From Pseudobacteriovorax antillogorgiicola (GTDB taxonomy: Bacteria > Bdellovibrionota_B > Oligoflexia > Oligoflexales > RGVZ01): DNA of 19,482 nt. The position numbers and the translations under genes are program-made. Positions 15,091 through 19,482 of this stretch are shown in pieces. Below the pieces are notes generated by a model. The model did no database searches, was not told the origin of the DNA, and worked only from the letters and a program-made list of their open reading frames with translations. The first letter of the stretch is position 1. Every line of letters begins with the position of its first letter. The DNA lies in assembly GCA_945897695.1 (NCBI GenBank), contig CAMDGW010000018.1, positions 1-19,482 on the forward strand, written 5' to 3'.

Positions 15091-16908
15091 ATGACTGATA
15101 GTTCAGATAAGTCAAAAGATGTTGAAGGCGCAGAGGCGGACTCCCCAAAATGGAGTCATTTGCCGACTGTTCCCCTGCGTAAAATGGCAAAGAAGACTCT
15201 TGGGGAAATTCTCACGGAGTCAACCAACATTACAAAGGATCAGTTGGATGAGGCCCTGAGGATTCAGTCGGCGCAGTCTGGCAGTAAACTTGGTGAAATC
15301 CTCATAGAGAAAAATCTTGCGACGGAAGAGGACATTCTCAGGGCGCTCGCATATCAATTGGATCTTCCCTACTACAACAGACTTCCTGTCAACGATATTG
15401 ACCCAGCTCTGGTCGATTCGATTCCGATATATTTTTGTAGGGATAATAAAATTCTTCCGGTAGCTCGTGACGATTTTAGCGTCACGGTTGCAGTTGCTGA
15501 TCCTCTGAATATTTTTCCACTAGATGATTTGCGTCTAATTATCTCCGCCAATATCAGTATGGTGGTCACAAGCGCGAGTCAAATTGATAATGCCATTAAC
15601 CGCGTCTATGAGCGCTCCAATGACTCAAGCCAAAAGGTAATTGATGAATTGAACGTGCCGGACGTTAATGCCGATGAAGATCTAGATCAAGCACGGGATC
15701 TTTTAGAGAGCTCAGATGATGAAAAGCCAATCATTAAGCTAGTTCACGGCCTTCTAGCGCGCGCAGTTAAGGAAAAGGCATCTGATATTCACATCGAGCC
15801 TTATGAGACAGAGATCATGGTTCGTTTTCGTATCGATGGTGCGCTCCAAGACAAAATGGAGATTCCTCGCCGCCACGGTAACTCTCTTGCTTCTCGTGTG
15901 AAGATCATGGGTAAGCTCAATATTGCTGAAAAGCGCGTTCCTCAGGACGGGCGCATTAGTATTAAAGTTGCAGGTAAAGAAATCGATGTTCGTTTGTCGG
16001 TATTGCCAACAGCGCACGGTGAACGAATCGTTATGCGCTTGCTTGATAAATCGTCTGGTACCAAGCGACTTGATCAGATGGGCTTTGACCCGGAAATTTA
16101 TCAGAAGTGGACGACTCTGATTGAGCAGTCTCACGGAATCATTCTTGTGACCGGTCCAACTGGAAGTGGTAAGTCGTCTTTGTTATATGCTGCGCTTATG
16201 CATATCAATACCAGTGACATTAACATCCTGACGATTGAAGATCCGGTTGAGTATCAGTTAAACGGCGTGGGCCAAATTCAAGTTAACGATAAGGTCGGAA
16301 TGGGTTTTGCCGAAGGATTGCGCTCTATTTTGCGTCAAGATCCGGATGTTATTATGATCGGTGAGATCCGTGATGCAACGACGGCTCAAATTGCAATTCA
16401 GTCTTCAATGACAGGTCACTTGGTCCTTAGCACGCTCCACACTAACGATACGTCATCCACGGTGACCCGTTTAATGGACTTTCATATCCAACCATTCCAG
16501 ATTACATCCGCTGTTCTTGGGGTCATGGCCACCCGGCTTTTGAGAAAACTTTGCGTACATTGTCGCGAGGCGTATGTGCCTTCCGATCGAGACCTATCCA
16601 TGATGGAGATTACTCGTGAGGAGCTCGGAGACCGTAAAATTTACAAAAGTGGCGGCGGCTGCGATCGATGTCAAAGCGTAGGCTACAAGGATCGTATGGG
16701 GATTTACGAGCTTCTTGTTTTTGATGATGACATTCGTGAAGTGATTTCAAGAACGCAGGATGGGAAAATCATCAAGAAGGTAGCGCTTGAAAAGGGGCTG
16801 GTTACTTTGCGTGGTGCTGCATTTAAAAAAGTACTTGCCGGGATGACGTCCCTTGAAGAAGCGCTACAAAACACGCAAGCCGACGAGTTCGAAGCTCTGG
16901 ACGCTTGA
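15091..16908 (+). CDS. gspE: Type II secretion ATPase GspE
   Basis: GspE is the cytoplasmic hexameric ATPase that drives pseudopilus assembly. The 605-aa product has a T2SSE_N/MshEN-like N-terminal domain with two similar halves (about 36-95, each LGEIL...L..AL..Q), a linker, and the catalytic core. Walker A is GPTGSGKS (355-362, K361), the Asp box is IEDPVEYQLNGVGQIQVN, Walker B is DPDVIMIGEIRD, and the His box is TGHLVLSTLHTND. A zinc-binding module carries the four cysteines CVHC and CDRC, about 32 residues apart, as in GspE rather than the cysteine-free secretion ATPases. The stop of gspD is 7 nt before the ATG. The ribosome binding site is weak (GGAG 11 nt upstream, at the gspD stop), suggesting coupling. 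Confidence 0.97.
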   Translation: MTDSSDKSKDVEGAEADSPKWSHLPTVPLRKMAKKTLGEILTESTNITKDQLDEALRIQSAQSGSKLGEILIEKNLATEEDILRALAYQLDLPYYNRLPVNDIDPALVDSIPIYFCRDNKILPVARDDFSVTVAVADPLNIFPLDDLRLIISANISMVVTSASQIDNAINRVYERSNDSSQKVIDELNVPDVNADEDLDQARDLLESSDDEKPIIKLVHGLLARAVKEKASDIHIEPYETEIMVRFRIDGALQDKMEIPRRHGNSLASRVKIMGKLNIAEKRVPQDGRISIKVAGKEIDVRLSVLPTAHGERIVMRLLDKSSGTKRLDQMGFDPEIYQKWTTLIEQSHGIILVTGPTGSGKSSLLYAALMHINTSDINILTIEDPVEYQLNGVGQIQVNDKVGMGFAEGLRSILRQDPDVIMIGEIRDATTAQIAIQSSMTGHLVLSTLHTNDTSSTVTRLMDFHIQPFQITSAVLGVMATRLLRKLCVHCREAYVPSDRDLSMMEITREELGDRKIYKSGGGCDRCQSVGYKDRMGIYELLVFDDDIREVISRTQDGKIIKKVALEKGLVTLRGAAFKKVLAGMTSLEEALQNTQADEFEALDA

Positions 16909-16930
16909 TTGACGTTTGGAAGGTAATTAA

Positions 16931-18151
16931 ATGCCTGTTTATCGGTACAAAGGTTATGACGCGCAGACGGGAGCCGCTCGAAAAGGTACCATCGACGCAG
17001 AATCGCAAAAAGCTGGTCGTGCCAAGCTGAAGTCGAAAGACAAGATTCTTGTCTCTGAAATGACGGAAGAGGTCGCAATCGATCGCCTTAAGACGTCAAA
17101 ACCATTGTTCGGTAGTGGAGTTAAGACTACGGACGTGGCGATAATGACTAGACAATTCGCCACGTTACAGACAGCTCATTTGCCATTGGATGAGACGCTG
17201 AAAGCACTTACCAATCAGGTGGAAAGCGAAGTCCTAAGGAACGCTCTGAGTAACGTAAAAGAGCAGATTTCCGAAGGTAAATCGCTTTACGAGGCCCTAG
17301 GGTCTTTTCCAACGATCTTTGACCGGCTTTACGTCAATATGGTGAAAGCCGGTGAAGCGTCCGGTACGCTCGGTCTTGTGTTAACCCGAGTTGCAGACTT
17401 TATTGAGTATCAGGTAAAAATTCGCGGGCAGATCATGGGAGCGCTCATGTATCCGGTCGTTATGATCGGTGCGATGTCGATAATTACTGCTGTCATGTTT
17501 ATAGCTGTCGTTCCAAAAATGCAGGTTGTGTTCAAGAGCATGAAAGTGGTTCTGCCTTGGTATACAAAAACACTCATCGGCTTGTCAGAATTTATCCAGA
17601 CGCGTTGGTATTTGATTATTGCTGGCATCGCTCTCACCGTCTACTTAGGAAAAAAATGGTATGTTTCGCCTGCGGGACGCAGAACATTTGATACCAAGGC
17701 ACTCGTGTTTCCGGTGTTTGGGGGAATTGTCATGCGGATTAATGTTTCCCGCTTTACAAAAACTCTGAGCACGCTTTTATCTTCGGGCGTGCCGATTCTG
17801 GGTGCATTGGAGATTACTAAGAATGTTATTTCAAATACATTGATCAATGAGGCTCTTGAAAATGCCAGGGTTGCAGTGCAAGAAGGTCAGAGTCTAGGTG
17901 TTAGTATCGAAAAATCTCAACTGTTTCCTCCGCTGGTTACCTACATGATTATGACGGGCGAAAAAACGGGACAACTCGAAGAAATGCTCGCTCATGTCGC
18001 TGTTGCCTATGATGCAGAGGTTGAGCGGAAGGTGGAGTCTTTGATTGGCTTGATTGAGCCACTTATGATTATTTTCATGACAGTTGGCGGTGCTGGTATT
18101 TTGGGAGCACTCATGGTGCCAATGCTTTCTATTATGAATCAAATGCGGTAA
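16931..18151 (+). CDS. gspF: Type II secretion inner-membrane platform protein GspF
   Basis: GspF is the polytopic platform protein that contacts GspE and, through the membrane, the assembling pseudopilus. The 406-aa product begins with the family-typical MPVYRYKGYDAQTGAARKGTIDAES. It carries two homologous T2SSF cytoplasmic domains (about 70-190 and 270-395), each with the QFATLQTAHLPLDETLKAL or RFTKTLSTLLSSGVPILGAL pattern and a GE(A/K)(S/T)G element. Three hydrophobic membrane segments lie near 170-192, 222-238 and 375-400. A good ribosome binding site (GGAAGG, 7 nt) precedes ATG 16931. It follows gspE by 22 nt and has the usual family length. Confidence 0.97.
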   Translation: MPVYRYKGYDAQTGAARKGTIDAESQKAGRAKLKSKDKILVSEMTEEVAIDRLKTSKPLFGSGVKTTDVAIMTRQFATLQTAHLPLDETLKALTNQVESEVLRNALSNVKEQISEGKSLYEALGSFPTIFDRLYVNMVKAGEASGTLGLVLTRVADFIEYQVKIRGQIMGALMYPVVMIGAMSIITAVMFIAVVPKMQVVFKSMKVVLPWYTKTLIGLSEFIQTRWYLIIAGIALTVYLGKKWYVSPAGRRTFDTKALVFPVFGGIVMRINVSRFTKTLSTLLSSGVPILGALEITKNVISNTLINEALENARVAVQEGQSLGVSIEKSQLFPPLVTYMIMTGEKTGQLEEMLAHVAVAYDAEVERKVESLIGLIEPLMIIFMTVGGAGILGALMVPMLSIMNQMR

Positions 18152-18188
18152 TATCCAATATTGACAGGAATATTTGACAGGAGTTTCT

Positions 18189-18677
18189 ATGCGCCTCAAA
18201 GAATTAAGCTTACCTTTTGCCAATGTGTCGAGATCGGCAACTGCTCCATTTGGAGTGATTCGTCAGGCGGGTATGTCGATGATCGAAATTATGATCGTGA
18301 TTTCGCTGATTGGCGTGTTGATGACTTTTATCATCAGAAATGTCATGCAGTCGGCAGACAATGCGAAGGCTGACGCCGCGCAAATCGGGATGAATATGCT
18401 GATACAAGATCTTCAGCGCTTTAAACTCGACACCAATCGTTATCCCACGACAGAGCAAGGTTTGAATGCGTTGCTGACTAATCCTGGTGGAGATGTCAAA
18501 AACTGGCGCGGTCCTTACACTGAAGAAAATAAAATCAATGATCCATGGGCGGTTCCGTTCCAGTATGAGTCCGATGGTCGCACCGTCAAGATGACGTCTT
18601 CCGGGGCTGATCAGACCATGGGTACAGAAGATGATATTTCGTATCCACCAAATAAAAGCGCTGAAAAATCTCAGTAA
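18189..18677 (+). CDS. gspG: Type II secretion major pseudopilin GspG
   Basis: GspG is the main subunit of the pseudopilus. From ATG 18189 the prepilin is 162 aa. A long 28-residue leader ends in QAG, and processing by GspO/PilD-type peptidase gives a mature protein starting MSMIEIMIVISLIG with the required Glu at position 5. The globular part holds the classical GspG elements: NRYPTTEQGLNALL, WRGPY, NDPWAVPFQY and the calcium-loop-like SSGADQTMGTEDDIS. AGGAG five nt before ATG 18189 makes this start better than the TTG at 18174 that opens the same frame. The SD-like TTGACAGGA occurs twice, at 18161 and 18174. Confidence 0.96.
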   Translation: MRLKELSLPFANVSRSATAPFGVIRQAGMSMIEIMIVISLIGVLMTFIIRNVMQSADNAKADAAQIGMNMLIQDLQRFKLDTNRYPTTEQGLNALLTNPGGDVKNWRGPYTEENKINDPWAVPFQYESDGRTVKMTSSGADQTMGTEDDISYPPNKSAEKSQ

Positions 18678-18697
18678 GCTTGAAATTAAGAACTGGT

Positions 18698-19482
18698 ATG
18701 CTCATGCAAAGAGCGCAATCAGCCGCACGTGAATGGTCTGCACCTGAACGCGAGTCCGGGATGACGATGATCGAAATTGCGGTTGTGATTTCGCTCATTG
18801 CTTTTTTATATTCCATTGCCGTACCACAGTTGTCTCTCCGCACCGGAACTGAGGCGGCAACAAAAGTACAGCGTGTGGCCGATGACATTAGGGCGGCCTT
18901 TGATCTTGCGGTTCTAAACAACAAGACGTACCGCCTTTCTTTTGTGCTTTCCACGGGCGAGTATTGGCTTGAAGAGGCCGATCGTCCGCTGTTTTCCCTG
19001 GGGGATGGTAAAGGTGGGAAGGACCCAACTGAAGAAGATGACAAGGCTCGTGACGAAGAGTTCGATGCTTTGACCAAAGAATATAAGTCTATGGCTGGTG
19101 ATCCGATCAAGGATGAAAAGGGCGATGTTATTGCGGGAGGTAACGACTCGCCTATTTTAAAAAATCGGGAGAAGGCCCGTGGCCCGAAATGGCGCCGGGT
19201 TGAAGGGTTGGAATGGCAGGACCGAACCGTTGGACCCTATCTGCTCATTTCGGAGATGCAGGCTGAACATCATGAGCAAAAGCAGCAGCTAAGTGACGTT
19301 GGAGAGACGGGGCGTGCTTTTATCTATTTTTTTCCGGCTGGTTATGTTGAGAAAGCCTATATCGTGATTGGATTCAAAAAAGACAGAATGGTGGTCGACG
19401 AGGAGCAAAAGCCTTACACTATTGTGACGCGTCCTTTTTTGGGTGCAGCGGAAGTGAACAGCGGAACCTTGGAGATAGATGT
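18698..19482 (+). CDS. gspH: GspH-like type II secretion minor pseudopilin (cut by window end)
   Basis: The frame opens at ATG 18698 (a second ATG is at 18704) and runs without a stop to the last base, giving at least 261 aa. A 21-residue leader ends in ESG, followed by mature MTMIEIAVVISLIAFLYSIAVPQ with Glu5, a typical type IV pilin-like N-terminus. The next part (ATKVQRVADDIRAAFDLAVLNNKTYRLSF) matches the GspH/FimT region after the helix, where a strand with RLSF-like sequence follows. Position directly after gspG also fits GspH. A strongly charged insertion (EEDDKARDEEF onward, about 110-150) makes it larger than the usual GspH of about 170 aa. GspJ or another minor pseudopilin cannot be ruled out. 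The ribosome binding site is weak. Confidence 0.75.
   Translation, partial: MLMQRAQSAAREWSAPERESGMTMIEIAVVISLIAFLYSIAVPQLSLRTGTEAATKVQRVADDIRAAFDLAVLNNKTYRLSFVLSTGEYWLEEADRPLFSLGDGKGGKDPTEEDDKARDEEFDALTKEYKSMAGDPIKDEKGDVIAGGNDSPILKNREKARGPKWRRVEGLEWQDRTVGPYLLISEMQAEHHEQKQQLSDVGETGRAFIYFFPAGYVEKAYIVIGFKKDRMVVDEEQKPYTIVTRPFLGAAEVNSGTLEID

Noticed and set aside
14828..15190. Leftward glycine-rich frame (120 aa)
   Set aside because: It is the antisense image of the gspD C-terminal proline codons and overlaps gspD and gspE entirely on the opposite strand.
18174..18188. TTG start for gspG
   Set aside because: AGGAG is placed for ATG 18189; the TTG itself overlaps the repeat containing that ribosome binding site.
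1..19482. Insertion sequence, prophage or attachment site
   Set aside because: No transposase, integrase, long terminal inverted repeats or target duplications were seen; genes are core-type and intact.

Overview
The window is chromosomal DNA from a flagellated, diderm (Gram-negative) bacterium. The signs are an outer-membrane secretin and type II secretion genes (gspC, gspC, gspD, gspE, gspF, gspG and a GspH-like gene), the flagellar switch gene fliG, lgt for lipoproteins, and a periplasmic lytic transglycosylase. Frequent TTG/GTG starts, mid-range GC and the gene mix suggest Bdellovibrionota or another former deltaproteobacterial group. That placement is an inference and was not tested by a search. 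I see no mobile elements, CRISPR arrays, rRNA or tRNA genes.

Left part (1-1446): a bidirectional terminator, a leftward 228-aa protein I do not recognise, and a leftward 35-aa, extremely basic protein gene with a GTG start, closed by an 11-bp-stem terminator. Two short intergenic regions hold candidate promoters and inverted repeats.

Centre-left (1447-6040): a rightward pair, a small HAMP-only membrane protein followed by a Lon-family ATP-dependent protease (AAA plus Ser-Lys protease domain, probable TTG start). Next is an exported subtilisin-family protease whose catalytic Asp lies almost directly after the signal peptide, so a propeptide seems to be missing. A strong bidirectional terminator ends this block.

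Centre (6040-9650): leftward fliG then lgt, and a divergent rightward MltD-like lytic transglycosylase with its own terminator. fliG stands without other flagellar genes in view.

Right part (9650-19482): a long rightward operon beginning with shikimate kinase aroK and continuing gap-tight into the type II secretion system. Two different GspC-like proteins are encoded in tandem, followed by a secretin with proline-rich tails at both ends, the GspE ATPase, the GspF platform protein, the major pseudopilin GspG and a GspH-like minor pseudopilin cut by the window end. No terminator is visible inside this block. The region before aroK carries several related copies of a CTA(A/G)GTCA-type element.

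How it fits together: GspE powers pseudopilus assembly on GspF, GspC links the inner-membrane platform to the GspD channel, and GspG/GspH form the pseudopilus that pushes folded periplasmic proteins out. The nearby exported S8 protease is a possible substrate, but only by proximity. The most unusual features are the tandem divergent GspC pair, the proline-rich secretin ends built partly on a 12-bp tandem repeat, the aroK-led operon, the propeptide-less subtilase and the HAMP-only/Lon pair.
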